A stretch of 26,112 nucleotides of DNA from an uncultured Odoribacter sp. (GCA_900544025.1 UQTM01000046.1:1-26112), one strand, 5' to 3'. Numbered from the stretch's first letter, positions 6,735-15,914 are shown. Notes: generated by a model from the sequence alone, not told the origin. Numbers and translations are program-made.

Positions 6735-9107
6735 GTGCGTTTTTTACAGTTTTGCATTTGCATCTGCATACTATTACCGGTTATTTTACCGGCCAGAGGG
6801 CAAATGTCTTGTCGTTTACAGGGCAAGGTCGTCGATGCCGGCACAGGCTCGCCGGTCGAAGATGTCGTTGTGTTGATAGACGGACAGCAAAAGAAAACCA
6901 CCGGAAAACAAGGGGATTTCGATTTCCGGCTACAACCGGGAACATACATCCTGCACACCCGTCACCTGGCCTATGAAGATGCAGAGTATTCTTTTCAATT
7001 AACCCGGGACGATACGATCCTGCTCCGGCTTACCCCTCTTGCCCGGGAATTGAAGGAATCGATCGTAACGCATGCAGGAAACCGCCAGAAGATCAGCGGG
7101 CTTTCGGGAGGGCGAATCGACCTGAATATGGAAGAGTTGAAAAGCCTGCCCAAATTCATGGGAACGAACGACCCGCTAAAAATATTGCAATTGACACCCG
7201 GTATTCAAACGGCAGGAGACGGAAATTCCGGTATTTTCATCCGGGGAGGAGAACCCGGGCATAACCTGATTTTATGGAACGAAGCTCCTATTTACAATGC
7301 GTCTCATCTTTTAGGACTGTTTTCGATATTCAATACCGGACATATCGGTTCTTTCAAACTCCATAAATCCAATATGCAGGCAGACCGGGGCGGCAGGCTT
7401 TCTTCCCTGCTCGAAATCAGATCCCCGGAAAAAATACCGGAGAAAACAACTGTTTCCGGCGATATCGGGCTGATCTCCTCACAAGCGACCTTATCCCTGC
7501 CTCTCAGCCGGAAAACGGCACTTTATCTTTCGGGACGTAAAACTTATGTTGGCTTAACCCTGAAACCGTTTATCCGCAGCATGGCAAGCAATAAAGAGGA
7601 AGAAATGCCTTTCGATTACGAATTTCAGGATTATAACCTTAGCCTTGTCAGCAAACTTTCAGACAACGATCAAATTTCCTTCAACGCTTATTGGGGGGAA
7701 GACAGGCTCAATATCGAAGATTCGGATTATATGCTGGAAGGGAAAATGAAATGGTGGAATTTAGCCTCTTCCCTTTCCTGGGAGCACCGTTGGCAAAGAG
7801 GACTTACCATGAAAAATTCCTTTTTCATGTCGCAATACCGTAACTCGCTCCATATCCGGCAAAATTCCCTGTCCGCCAGTCTGCCGTCGAACATACGGGA
7901 TTGGGGATTCCGCAACCGGTTCACATTCCACAAAGCGGGGATTCTTTTTACAACAGGGGCGGAATATATTTATCATATCGTATTCCCCCAATCTCCCACG
8001 ATCGAAAATAAAAATGCAAACTGGGGAGAATCCGGAGTACAAACCTACCACACTCACGAAACGGCTGTCTTCCTCAGTGCCCGTTTTCATTTATTTCCCC
8101 GGTTATCGGCAGAACTGGGGCTTAGATATACGTTCAATTTCCAAACCGGCCCTTATGATGACCTGAACTACGACGAACGCGGGGAAGTGGTCGATTCCAC
8201 ACATTTCGGCAGAGGAAAAGCTTTCGGTTTCCGGCACGCTCCGGAACCCCGATTTAACCTTCGCTACACTCCGGGAGAAAACAATTCCCTGCAATTCAGC
8301 TATAACCGGCAACGACAATTTATCAGTCTGGTTTCCATCTCCGGCGTAGGCCTCCCCACCGATTTTTGGGTTCCGGCTTCTAAAAATATTCCCGTACAAA
8401 CGGGAGATAATTTTTCGCTCGGCTACTTCCAGTCGCTTTGGAACAATGCCTATGAATTCTCCACCGAGGTATATTATCGCCACATGAGCAACCAGATGGA
8501 ATATAAAAGCACGTTGTTCGACCTCTTTAATCAGCAATATATTTTGGAAAAAAGCATCAATTACGGTAAAGGTAAGGCTTACGGAGCAGAATTCATGTTT
8601 AAAAAGAATTCAGGCAAGTTCAACGGCTGGATCAGCTATACTTTAGGATGGTCGAAGCGCTATTTCCCGGCCATACGGGATGGGAACGCTTTCCCCGCAA
8701 AACACGACCGCCGCCACGATCTTTCGGTGGTAGCCAGTTATAAACTGAACGACAAATGGGATTTTTCATCCGTTTTCGTTTATGCTACCGGCAATGCCTT
8801 CACCATGCCCCAAAGTATCTACATGCTGGAAGGCAATATCGTGAAAGAGTATGGAAAATACAACGAAGCGAGAATGCCGGCCTATCACCGGCTGGATATT
8901 TCGGCAAATTATTGGTTTTTTAAGCAAAAGAGCCGGGAAAGCGGTTTGAATTTTTCGGTTTACAATGCTTACAAACGTAATAATCCGATTTACATTTTTG
9001 TGGTGGCCAAACCGAGCGAACAGGGAAACGACCAAATCAGGATCAAGCAAAAGAATAAACGTCTTTACGATATTATTCCTTCGATCAGTTGGACCTTTAA
9101 ATTTTAA
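6735..9107 (+). CDS. TonB-dependent outer-membrane receptor with carboxypeptidase-regulatory-like domain
   Basis: A 790-residue receptor starting at GTG; the next in-frame ATG (codon 24) falls after the signal peptide (1-22, ending ARGQ), so the GTG is supported. Residues about 26-100 form the CarboxypepD_reg-like domain (GKVVDAGTGSPVEDVVVLID). The plug follows (about 115-230), with TPGIQTAGDGNSGIFIRGG and the typical plug loops. A 22-strand-type barrel fills the rest and ends in SISWTFKF with a terminal aromatic. Such receptors use TonB-ExbBD energy to import a bound ligand across the outer membrane. No SusD partner is present, so this is not a standard polysaccharide locus; the partner is the DUF4249 lipoprotein 26 bp downstream. 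The ligand is unknown. Confidence 0.9.
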   Translation: MRFLQFCICICILLPVILPARGQMSCRLQGKVVDAGTGSPVEDVVVLIDGQQKKTTGKQGDFDFRLQPGTYILHTRHLAYEDAEYSFQLTRDDTILLRLTPLARELKESIVTHAGNRQKISGLSGGRIDLNMEELKSLPKFMGTNDPLKILQLTPGIQTAGDGNSGIFIRGGEPGHNLILWNEAPIYNASHLLGLFSIFNTGHIGSFKLHKSNMQADRGGRLSSLLEIRSPEKIPEKTTVSGDIGLISSQATLSLPLSRKTALYLSGRKTYVGLTLKPFIRSMASNKEEEMPFDYEFQDYNLSLVSKLSDNDQISFNAYWGEDRLNIEDSDYMLEGKMKWWNLASSLSWEHRWQRGLTMKNSFFMSQYRNSLHIRQNSLSASLPSNIRDWGFRNRFTFHKAGILFTTGAEYIYHIVFPQSPTIENKNANWGESGVQTYHTHETAVFLSARFHLFPRLSAELGLRYTFNFQTGPYDDLNYDERGEVVDSTHFGRGKAFGFRHAPEPRFNLRYTPGENNSLQFSYNRQRQFISLVSISGVGLPTDFWVPASKNIPVQTGDNFSLGYFQSLWNNAYEFSTEVYYRHMSNQMEYKSTLFDLFNQQYILEKSINYGKGKAYGAEFMFKKNSGKFNGWISYTLGWSKRYFPAIRDGNAFPAKHDRRHDLSVVASYKLNDKWDFSSVFVYATGNAFTMPQSIYMLEGNIVKEYGKYNEARMPAYHRLDISANYWFFKQKSRESGLNFSVYNAYKRNNPIYIFVVAKPSEQGNDQIRIKQKNKRLYDIIPSISWTFKF

Positions 9108-9133
9108 ATGAATCCGGTTTAATTTCAGTAACT

Positions 9134-10027
9134 ATGCCCAGAATCCATACATATTGCCTGTTGCTTTGCCTGTTGTTGCTCAACGGGTGTGTCGAAACAT
9201 CCAATCTCGACGATTTTGAATACAAATTGGTAGTGGAAGGCTGGATCAAAGAAGGTGAAGTCCCTTACATCATCCTCACCCAAACAAAACCTCTTTTATC
9301 GAACATAGACAGTACCAGTATCGAAGATATGGTCGTACGCTGGGCAAAAGTAAGCGTCAGCGACGGCGAAGAAACCGAAGTGCTGACCGGACGGATCGAC
9401 AAAAACTATTTTCCGCCTTTTATCTACCGGGGCAGCAAATTACTGGGAGAAGCAGGTAAAACTTACACCTTGAAAGTAGAATATTCCGGTCGGGAATGGA
9501 CCGCCCAGACCACGATTCCCACTTCCGTCTCCCTAACCGGCCTCATCCCGGAACTTTCTGCCAACGACACGTTATATTCCATCGAAGCCACATTCACCGA
9601 TCCGGCAGGTGAAAAGAATTACTATAAATTATTTACGAAGGTTCTCCACAAAAATACCCGCTTTCTATCGTCGCTTATGGGGAATTTCGACGACAATCTA
9701 TTCAATGGCCAATCGATGAACATCACGGTAAATCAGGGGATAGACCAACGCCAGCTCAAAAATTTCGAATCCCATTTTAACGTTTACGACACCGTATTGG
9801 TACAGTTTTGCACTCTCCCGGAATTCGGATTCCGTTATTGGACAGCTTATGAGAATGAATTGGTCAACGGACAGAACCCGTTTTTCCCTGCCAATCAGAA
9901 CCTGCCCACCAACATAAGCAACGGAGGCATCGGAATATGGTGCGGCTATGGACGAAAAACTTATTCCGTATTCTATCCGGCACAAAAAAAGTGCATCCCT
10001 GAAAAGGATGCACTTCCGGTAAATTAA
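9134..10027 (+). CDS. DUF4249 lipoprotein, partner of the TonB-dependent receptor
   Basis: A 297-residue lipoprotein with lipobox LLNGC (Cys19). The mature part starts with a beta-rich domain (FEYKLVVEGWIKEGEVPYIILTQTKPL) and carries the DUF4249 pattern through GIGIWCGYGRKTYSVFYPAQ. This family is commonly encoded directly after receptors of the preceding type, with which it is inferred to act at the outer membrane. The last 13 or so residues (KKCIPEKDALPVN) are encoded by the terminator hairpin of the convergent gene at 10037-11350. That tail looks like an extension gained by read-on into the terminator rather than part of the family fold. The frame closes 9 bp before the neighbouring gene's stop. 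Confidence 0.85.
   Translation: MPRIHTYCLLLCLLLLNGCVETSNLDDFEYKLVVEGWIKEGEVPYIILTQTKPLLSNIDSTSIEDMVVRWAKVSVSDGEETEVLTGRIDKNYFPPFIYRGSKLLGEAGKTYTLKVEYSGREWTAQTTIPTSVSLTGLIPELSANDTLYSIEATFTDPAGEKNYYKLFTKVLHKNTRFLSSLMGNFDDNLFNGQSMNITVNQGIDQRQLKNFESHFNVYDTVLVQFCTLPEFGFRYWTAYENELVNGQNPFFPANQNLPTNISNGGIGIWCGYGRKTYSVFYPAQKKCIPEKDALPVN
9984..10015 (-). terminator. Terminator of the 10037-11350 lipoprotein gene, inside the DUF4249 coding tail
   Basis: A perfect 10-bp stem, AAGTGCATCC (9989-9998) with GGATGCACTT (10006-10015), and a 7-base loop. On the minus strand the stem is followed at once by seven T residues (complement of 9984-9990), a textbook intrinsic terminator. On the + strand the stem is preceded by the A-run and not followed by T, so it mainly serves the minus-strand gene. 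Confidence 0.85.
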
Positions 10028-10036
10028 AAATGCTAT

Positions 10037-11350
10037 TTAAAAATCAACGGTTTCACCGACCATTGCAGCATATTTATTAACTAAAGTTTTCACCGACTGG
10101 ATCAATGAACCGAAATTAGCTTCACTGAAATAAGTTTCCATGTCGTATTTAGACCCATCGCTGGCAAAAATCAACACAGGAGTTGTATCATAATACTCAT
10201 ACGATGTACTACCATTAGCACTTTGCTCCATTTTTCCGGTACTCGGAGCCGGATCGTAACCTACATTATTATCGTCTTCGTCCTTAACGATATCCATTTT
10301 AACATCAGCCACTTTTTCAGAGCCACCGGAATAATATAATGCCATAGAAGCATATTTATTATAGATATCGGCCTCTTTCTGTGCCCCTGCCTTGCTGGAA
10401 GAAGATTCGGTTATTGCATCGACACCCTTGATTATAGCTTTGATGTCTCCCTGTCCCTTGACAACCACATCCATGATATTGACGGATAATTCTCCTTCAG
10501 ACAGCAGGTCTTCGGCTTCGCTGCTTTCGAGAGCATTCGGATCGGTCAGATTCTGTCCGGTGATTTCTGCGCTGGAATTGATCAGTATTTCACCGTTTTT
10601 CGACATTTTATAAACTTCGGTTATCACATTACTTTTAGCATTCAAAGCCAGTTCCCAGGCATAACCGCCGTTCAATGTCATTTTCACTTCAACGTCGGCA
10701 GACTTTTGATTATCGGCCAAGTTTGTGTTCACCGATGCACCGATCTGCTCACTTCCGGCCACCTTCAAAGAAACGGTCATCTTGGCAGGGATATTCACAG
10801 CCGTATTTTCATAAACATAATCTTTTCCGCCTTCAAAAGTCAAAGCCAGCACACAGGCCTTACCGTTATTGAAATTCAATTCGATTTTTCCTGTTGCATC
10901 GACCTTATCCCAATCCTCATTGGATTCATTATAGGTATAAACGCCTGCATAGTCTGCCAGACTCACCTTATCGACTTCCGCTGCCAAAGTTGTCAATCCG
11001 GTCAGGCTGTTGCTTTTAGCCACGGAACGCAAAGAAGAGAGCATTTGCACCATAGGATTGTAATCGGGCACGATAGGCATATCCTCATCGTCCTCTCCGA
11101 ACAATCCGGATGTTTCGAGAATATCGATCAGATAATCGATCGTTTCCACCGCAGTCCGGTGGTCTTCGGCATTGAACTTAGCAATAAAATCTTTCCCAAC
11201 CGTTTCCAGTTTAGCCTTATGCTCGTCCGGAGTTAAAGGGGATGGAGGAGGAGGCGTGTCCCCGTCTTTATTATCATCACTACAAGCTGACATTCCAGCA
11301 GCAAATACCAGCATGCAAAGCAGGTAAAAACCTTTCGCAAGAAACTTCAT
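10037..11350 (-). CDS. Surface-type lipoprotein of unknown function
   Basis: A 437-residue protein with signal and lipobox MSAC (Cys23). Directly after the cysteine comes SDDNKDGD, an acidic stretch of the kind known as the lipoprotein export signal in Bacteroidota, so exposure on the cell surface is likely. A proline run and a helical region (about 40-115) lead into a long beta-rich part (about 125-430) of repeating hydrophilic strands, with an acidic composition overall. I recognise no enzyme motif. A good promoter lies upstream and an intrinsic terminator directly downstream, so it is a single-gene unit. It faces the receptor/DUF4249 pair convergently, and a shared role is not shown by the sequence. 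Confidence 0.8.
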   Translation of the reverse strand: MKFLAKGFYLLCMLVFAAGMSACSDDNKDGDTPPPPSPLTPDEHKAKLETVGKDFIAKFNAEDHRTAVETIDYLIDILETSGLFGEDDEDMPIVPDYNPMVQMLSSLRSVAKSNSLTGLTTLAAEVDKVSLADYAGVYTYNESNEDWDKVDATGKIELNFNNGKACVLALTFEGGKDYVYENTAVNIPAKMTVSLKVAGSEQIGASVNTNLADNQKSADVEVKMTLNGGYAWELALNAKSNVITEVYKMSKNGEILINSSAEITGQNLTDPNALESSEAEDLLSEGELSVNIMDVVVKGQGDIKAIIKGVDAITESSSSKAGAQKEADIYNKYASMALYYSGGSEKVADVKMDIVKDEDDNNVGYDPAPSTGKMEQSANGSTSYEYYDTTPVLIFASDGSKYDMETYFSEANFGSLIQSVKTLVNKYAAMVGETVDF

Positions 11351-11410
11351 AATCTTAATTTTTGAATTCTACTTATTTTGAAAACTAACACATTTACAAA
11401 CCTATGAAAA

Positions 11411-11440
11411 CAAAGATAATTATTTATTAGCAAAAAACAA
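11411..11440 (-). promoter_or_regulatory. Promoter of the surface-type lipoprotein gene
   Basis: On the minus strand, TTG (11440-11438) is followed after exactly 19 bp by TATCTTTG (11418-11411), matching the Bacteroides sigma promoter consensus. The transcript would start near 11404 and have a leader of about 50 bases. Confidence 0.75.
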
Positions 11441-11497
11441 TATTAATTTTTATAAATTTTCACATATCGACGATTAAATATACTTAATATAATATCG

Positions 11498-11520
11498 TAA
11501 ATCTTTTCCGGGAAGATTTA
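11498..11520. other. 8-bp inverted repeat in the cysS/lipoprotein intergenic region
   Basis: TAAATCTT (11498-11505) and AAGATTTA (11513-11520) pair perfectly around a 7-base TTCCGGG loop. No T-run follows on either strand. It may be a protein-binding dyad or an RNA hairpin. It lies about 60 bp upstream of the lipoprotein promoter's TTG box. Confidence 0.3.
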
Positions 11521-11612
11521 ATCAGGCAAATACTCAATTGTATAAATCCTAAAAACGGTCATCCGGCAAAAAATGAAAATTCCGGGAAATCCATAAAATT
11601 CCGACCTCCTAT

Positions 11613-11626
11613 TTTCAACTTTCAAT
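11613..11626 (+). repeat. Intergenic repeat copy, left half
   Basis: The 13-mer TTTCAACTTTCAA found here recurs at 22569. It contains a tandem heptamer-like unit (TTTCAAC) of a kind often seen between genes in Bacteroidales. Confidence 0.45.
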
Positions 11627-11778
11627 TATTAACACTAATTTTACAACTCCATTTGTAGTAATACCTTGTATTCAAACCTATTAAGAAGCAAGAAAAACAA
11701 CCGGACATTTTACAATAAGTAAACAGCCGGACAAAAACCGGAGAAGTAAACAAATAAATAAGATTTTGATAAATACCC

Positions 11779-13266
11779 ATGGAAAATAAACTGACGATAT
11801 ACAACACGCTATCACGGGCAAAGGAAGTGTTCGAACCGCTCAATCCGCCGTTTGTCGGCCTTTACGTATGCGGGCCCACGGTATATGGCGATGCTCATCT
11901 GGGACATGCCCGTCCTGCCATTACCTTCGATCTGCTATTCCGCTACTTGAAATACCTCGGCTACAAAGTGCGCTATGTGCGTAACATCACCGATGTAGGG
12001 CATCTGACGAACGACAGCGACGACGGCGAGGATAAAATTGAGAAAAAAGCAAAGCTCGACCGGCTGGAACCCATGGAAATCGTACAGTTCTATACGAACC
12101 GTTACCACAAAAACATGGACGACCTGAACACCCTGCCCCCCAGCATCGAACCGCATGCTTCCGGTCACATCATCGAACAGGAAGAACTGGTGAAAAAAAT
12201 CATGGAAAACGGTTTTGCTTATGAAAGTGACGGAAGTATCTATTTCGACGTAGAGGCTTACAATAAAAAATACGATTACGGAAAACTCTCCGGACGGCGG
12301 GTGGACGAGCTGATGGCCAACACCCGGCAACTGGACGGACAGAATGAAAAAAAGAACCCGTTCGATTTCGCCTTGTGGAAAAAAGCTTCCCCGGAGCACA
12401 TCATGCGCTGGCCTTCTCCCTGGAGTAACGGTTTTCCAGGCTGGCATCTGGAGTGTTCGTGCATGAGCCAAAAATATTTAGGCGACCGTTTCGACATTCA
12501 CGGAGGCGGCCTCGACCTCCAGTTTCCACACCACGAATGTGAAATCGCCCAAAGTACAGCAGCTTACGGACACGAAGCCGTGAAATACTGGATGCACAAC
12601 AATATGATTACCATTAACGGACAGAAAATGGGAAAATCGTTGGGAAATTTCATCACGCTCGATCAACTGTTTTCAGGCGAGAACGATGTGCTGGAACAGG
12701 CATACTCTCCCATGACCGTCCGCTTTTTCATCTTACAGGCACATTACCGGAGTCCGCTGGACTTTTCAAACGAAGCTTTGAAAGCGGCGGAAAAAGGATA
12801 CGAACGCCTGATGGCAGCCGTAGCCACTCTCGATAAAGGGAAAGCTTCCGGCGAAAGCACGGTCGATGTGCAGGAACTGTGGGACAAATGTTTCGAAGCA
12901 CTGAACGACGACCTGAACACCCCCATTCTGATCTCGCACCTCTTCGACGGCGTGCGTATCGTTAATTCGCTGGCGGCAGGGACGGAGAAAATAGACGAAG
13001 GGAATTTAGCCTTGCTGAAAAAGCTGTATCACGACTTCACTTACGATATTTTAGGATTGAAAGCAGAAGCGGGTGCATCGGGAACGAATCACGAAGTATT
13101 GGGTAAGGTGCTCGACATGGTCATGTCGATCCGTACGGAAGCCAAACAGAAAAAAGACTGGGCGACTTCCGATAAAATCCGGGATGAACTGAAAGCAGCC
13201 GGAGTGGCCGTGAAGGACACGAAAGACGGATACGAATGGAGCATTACCGGGCCGGAAGAAAAATAA
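11779..13266 (+). CDS. cysS: Cysteinyl-tRNA synthetase
   Basis: A 495-residue class I aminoacyl-tRNA synthetase that charges tRNA-Cys in the cytoplasm. The catalytic HIGH-type motif is HLGH (40-43) and the KMSKS-type loop is KMGKS (283-287). The zinc site expected for this enzyme is present: Cys31 (in VCGPTVYG), Cys226 (in GWHLECSC), His251 and Glu255 (in FPHHECEIAQ). HGGGLDLQFPHHE is diagnostic for CysS. The C-terminal anticodon-binding helical region covers about 350-495. Length and motifs are normal. It heads a same-strand run with the cyclotransferase, ung and BI-1 genes (gaps of 46, 40 and 8 bp). Confidence 0.97.
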   Translation: MENKLTIYNTLSRAKEVFEPLNPPFVGLYVCGPTVYGDAHLGHARPAITFDLLFRYLKYLGYKVRYVRNITDVGHLTNDSDDGEDKIEKKAKLDRLEPMEIVQFYTNRYHKNMDDLNTLPPSIEPHASGHIIEQEELVKKIMENGFAYESDGSIYFDVEAYNKKYDYGKLSGRRVDELMANTRQLDGQNEKKNPFDFALWKKASPEHIMRWPSPWSNGFPGWHLECSCMSQKYLGDRFDIHGGGLDLQFPHHECEIAQSTAAYGHEAVKYWMHNNMITINGQKMGKSLGNFITLDQLFSGENDVLEQAYSPMTVRFFILQAHYRSPLDFSNEALKAAEKGYERLMAAVATLDKGKASGESTVDVQELWDKCFEALNDDLNTPILISHLFDGVRIVNSLAAGTEKIDEGNLALLKKLYHDFTYDILGLKAEAGASGTNHEVLGKVLDMVMSIRTEAKQKKDWATSDKIRDELKAAGVAVKDTKDGYEWSITGPEEK

Positions 13267-13312
13267 TTCCGCCCGGAAAAGAATCATACCGGTTATACCC
13301 TAATTAAACGTT

Positions 13313-14416
13313 ATGCCTTATTACTATTTTATAGTTCTCTTTTTATTACTCGGTTCCTGTGGCCGGAACGCCGGAACCCAGACAACCGGGAAACCGGCAT
13401 TACAGGCTCCGGTTTCCTCTAAAGAGACAAAATACGTGGACATCCGGCTGGTATCGCCCGAAAAAAACAAGTTATACAGTTTTAACGACGAGCTAACGAT
13501 CACCTTCACTCCTTCAGACGATCTTACGGCCGATTCCGCAACCTATTTTCTGAACGGTGAAAAAATCGGAACAACGGGCAGGGATATCCAAACTTATACC
13601 TACCGTTTGCCGGAAACCAAAACCGGAAGTAATTCAGTAAAAGTCATAGCGTGGTATCCCGAAGGCAAACAGGGCATCGCTTCGACCTATATCCGGATAA
13701 AACCGGCCAAAGCTCCCAAAACCTATAAATGGAAAGTAATCAACACCTTCCCCCACGACCCGAAAGCCTATACACAGGGCTTGGTGTATCAGGACGGGAT
13801 AATGTATGAGGGCACAGGACAATACGGCGAATCGACCCTCCGCAAAATAGATATAGCGACCGGAAAAGCATTATCGATATTAGGGATAGACAGCCAATTG
13901 TTCGGCGAAGGCATTACCATCTATAAAGATAAAATCTACCAAATCACCTGGCGTTCCCGGAAAGGCTTCATTTACGACCTGAACACCTTCTCTCTGCAAT
14001 CTACTTTCACCTATAACACCGAAGGCTGGGGAATCACTACCATAGGCGATAAACTCATTATGAGCGACGGTAGTAACAAGCTGTACCACATCGCTCCTTC
14101 GACATTCAATGTCATCAAAGAAGTGGAAGTCTATGATCACCGGGGTGCAGTATCGCGCCTGAATGAATTGGAATACATCGACGGTCTGGTGTGGGCAAAT
14201 GTGTGGATGACCGACCGGATTGTAGCCATCGATCCGGAAACGGGAGCGGTGGTCGGCGAGATGAACCTGGAAAACCTGTTACCGGCAAGGGATAAAGTCC
14301 GTCTGGACGATACGGACGATGTACTGAACGGCATAGCCTATAATCCGGAGAAAAAAACATTTTACCTGACCGGTAAGAAATGGCCGAAAATGTTCGAAGT
14401 GGAAGTGCTGCGCTAA
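13313..14416 (+). CDS. Glutaminyl-peptide cyclotransferase (glutamine cyclotransferase) lipoprotein
   Basis: A 367-residue lipoprotein with lipobox LLGSC (Cys16). Residues about 40-135 look like an Ig-like domain (VDIRLVSPEKNKLYSFNDEL onward). The cyclotransferase domain (about 137-367) is the plant/bacterial five-bladed propeller type. It is recognised by TFPHDPKAYTQGLVYQDG, YEGTGQYGESTLRKID, LFGEGITIY, TYNTEGWGIT, LNELEYIDGLVWANVW and the end LNGIAYNPEKKTFYLTGKKW. Family members turn N-terminal glutamine into pyroglutamate; here that would act on exported proteins, many of which start with Gln after signal cleavage in Bacteroidota. That substrate link is inference. It sits between cysS and ung in a probable operon. 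Confidence 0.9.
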   Translation: MPYYYFIVLFLLLGSCGRNAGTQTTGKPALQAPVSSKETKYVDIRLVSPEKNKLYSFNDELTITFTPSDDLTADSATYFLNGEKIGTTGRDIQTYTYRLPETKTGSNSVKVIAWYPEGKQGIASTYIRIKPAKAPKTYKWKVINTFPHDPKAYTQGLVYQDGIMYEGTGQYGESTLRKIDIATGKALSILGIDSQLFGEGITIYKDKIYQITWRSRKGFIYDLNTFSLQSTFTYNTEGWGITTIGDKLIMSDGSNKLYHIAPSTFNVIKEVEVYDHRGAVSRLNELEYIDGLVWANVWMTDRIVAIDPETGAVVGEMNLENLLPARDKVRLDDTDDVLNGIAYNPEKKTFYLTGKKWPKMFEVEVLR

Positions 14417-14456
14417 ACGGTGTGCAAAAAATACAGACTAAAACTAAATAACAATT

Positions 14457-15125
14457 ATGGTGGATGTTAAAATCGAAGAATCCTGGAAAGAACTGCTGAA
14501 AAATGAATTTGAGAAACCTTATTTTTCAGAGTTGATCAATTTCGTAAAAAACGAGTATCAAACCACCCGGATCTATCCTCCCGGAAAACTCATTTTCAAT
14601 GCTTTCAACCATTGTACGGTAGATAATACAAAAGTCGTCATTTTGGGACAAGACCCTTATCACGGCCCGGGACAGGCACACGGGCTTTGCTTCTCCGTAC
14701 CGGAAGGCATCGAGCAACCGCCTTCTCTGCAAAATATATTTAAGGAAATACACGACGATTTAGGAACTCCCATCCCCGTTTCGGGCAATCTGGAACGCTG
14801 GTCGGATCAGGGGGTACTGCTCCTGAACGCCACGCTTACCGTACGTGCCCACCAGGCCGGCTCGCATCAGAACAAGGGCTGGGAAACTTTTACCGATGCC
14901 GTGATCCGTTTGCTGGCGGACCGGAAAGAAAATCTTGTATTCCTGCTTTGGGGCTCTTATGCCCAGCGTAAAGGCGCTTTCATCGACACACACAAACATT
15001 TAGTGCTGAAATGTGTACACCCGTCTCCCTTGTCGGCTAACCGCGGGGGCTGGTTCGGTAATCACCAGTTCAGCCAAACCAATCAATATTTAAAAGAACA
15101 CGGACTTTCAGAAATTCAATGGTAA
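14457..15125 (+). CDS. ung: Uracil-DNA glycosylase, family 1
   Basis: A 222-residue DNA repair enzyme that removes uracil from DNA to start base excision repair. The water-activating motif GQDPYHGPGQAHG has catalytic Asp66, the uracil-binding region has LLLNATLTV, and the minor-groove loop HPSPLSANRG has His188. Length matches family 1 enzymes (E. coli Ung is 229). The start at 14457 puts the first motif at the usual distance. The BI-1 family gene starts 8 bp after its stop, so the two are almost certainly co-transcribed. Confidence 0.97.
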   Translation: MVDVKIEESWKELLKNEFEKPYFSELINFVKNEYQTTRIYPPGKLIFNAFNHCTVDNTKVVILGQDPYHGPGQAHGLCFSVPEGIEQPPSLQNIFKEIHDDLGTPIPVSGNLERWSDQGVLLLNATLTVRAHQAGSHQNKGWETFTDAVIRLLADRKENLVFLLWGSYAQRKGAFIDTHKHLVLKCVHPSPLSANRGGWFGNHQFSQTNQYLKEHGLSEIQW

Positions 15126-15133
15126 ATTAAATT

Positions 15134-15838
15134 ATGAGCTACGATTTAGAAACAACAACGACAAACCGGTATCAGACAACAACCGTTGCAACCAACACTC
15201 TGATCAGAAATGTGTACACCTGGATGTGTACAGCCCTTTTGTTGACCGGAGGGACTGCAACCCTGGTCGCCAATACTCCTTCCATTGCAGAAGCCGTATT
15301 GAGTAACAACGTATTATTCTGGGGATTACTTATCGCCCAACTGGGAGTGGTATGGGTGATGTCGGCCAGGGTAAACCAATTCAGCCTGAGAACGCTTTCA
15401 ACCCTCTTTATGCTCTATTCCGTATTGACGGGGATCACTTTTTCGATCTATTTTTTCATTTTCACCGCAGAATCGATCGCTTCGACATTTTTTATAACGG
15501 CAGGGACTTTCGGGGCCATGAGCCTGTATGGTTATTTTACAAAAACCGACCTGACTAAAATAGGTAATCTCTGTATTATGGTGCTGGTAGGAATCATTAT
15601 CGCTTCGGTGGTGAATTTCTTCCTGAAAAGTGAAACACTGTATTGGGTGGTAACTTATATCGGAGTGGCCGTATTTATCGGACTGATTGCCTGGGACACC
15701 CAGAAAATCAAAGCCCTTGCCCGAATGGACAATAATGAACACACCCAGAAATGGGCAATCCTGGGTGCACTGACTCTATACCTGGATTTCATCAACCTAT
15801 TCATCATGCTGTTGAGAATACTGGGAAAAAGAAGGTAA
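15134..15838 (+). CDS. Bax inhibitor-1/YccA family membrane protein
   Basis: A 234-residue inner-membrane protein with about seven predicted helices between residues 25 and 230 after a Thr/Asn-rich hydrophilic N-terminus. The motif AWDTQKIKAL (about 186-195) with the conserved acidic residue, and the end GALTLYLDFINLFIMLLRILG, are typical of the BI-1 family. Bacterial members are linked to membrane protein quality control (YccA with FtsH) or to ion leak; the role here is not shown by sequence. It starts 8 bp after ung and is followed by only a weak CCGA/TCGG hairpin with a short T-run near 15850-15866. Confidence 0.88.
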   Translation: MSYDLETTTTNRYQTTTVATNTLIRNVYTWMCTALLLTGGTATLVANTPSIAEAVLSNNVLFWGLLIAQLGVVWVMSARVNQFSLRTLSTLFMLYSVLTGITFSIYFFIFTAESIASTFFITAGTFGAMSLYGYFTKTDLTKIGNLCIMVLVGIIIASVVNFFLKSETLYWVVTYIGVAVFIGLIAWDTQKIKALARMDNNEHTQKWAILGALTLYLDFINLFIMLLRILGKRR

Positions 15839-15914
15839 AAAGCCACACCCGACCTCATCGGTTTTATAAACAGAAATTTTATTCTAATTGTGCAACACTT
15901 TATTCAGAATTTCT

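Larger units (their letters stand above)
11351..11778. other. 428-bp divergent intergenic region
   Basis: This lies between the lipoprotein gene and cysS. It holds the lipoprotein promoter (11411-11440), an 8-bp hairpin at 11498-11520 and a TTTCAACTTTCAA-type intergenic repeat at 11613-11626. The part before cysS is A-rich; I did not find a convincing TAnnTTTG for cysS. No ORF here looks real. Confidence 0.6.

Noticed and set aside
6735..10027. Polysaccharide utilisation locus
   Set aside because: The TonB-dependent receptor has no SusD-like partner and no glycoside hydrolases nearby; its partner is a DUF4249 lipoprotein.
10706..11236. 176-codon plus-strand frame opposite the surface lipoprotein gene
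   Set aside because: A shadow of the lipoprotein gene, which has a promoter, lipobox and terminator on the minus strand.
11935..12471. 178-codon minus-strand frame inside cysS
   Set aside because: Antisense shadow of an intact, motif-complete cysS.
12625..12639. KMGKS in cysS as a degenerate catalytic loop
   Set aside because: Gly in place of Ser in this loop is a tolerated variant and the lysines are intact, so there is no reason to suspect loss of function.
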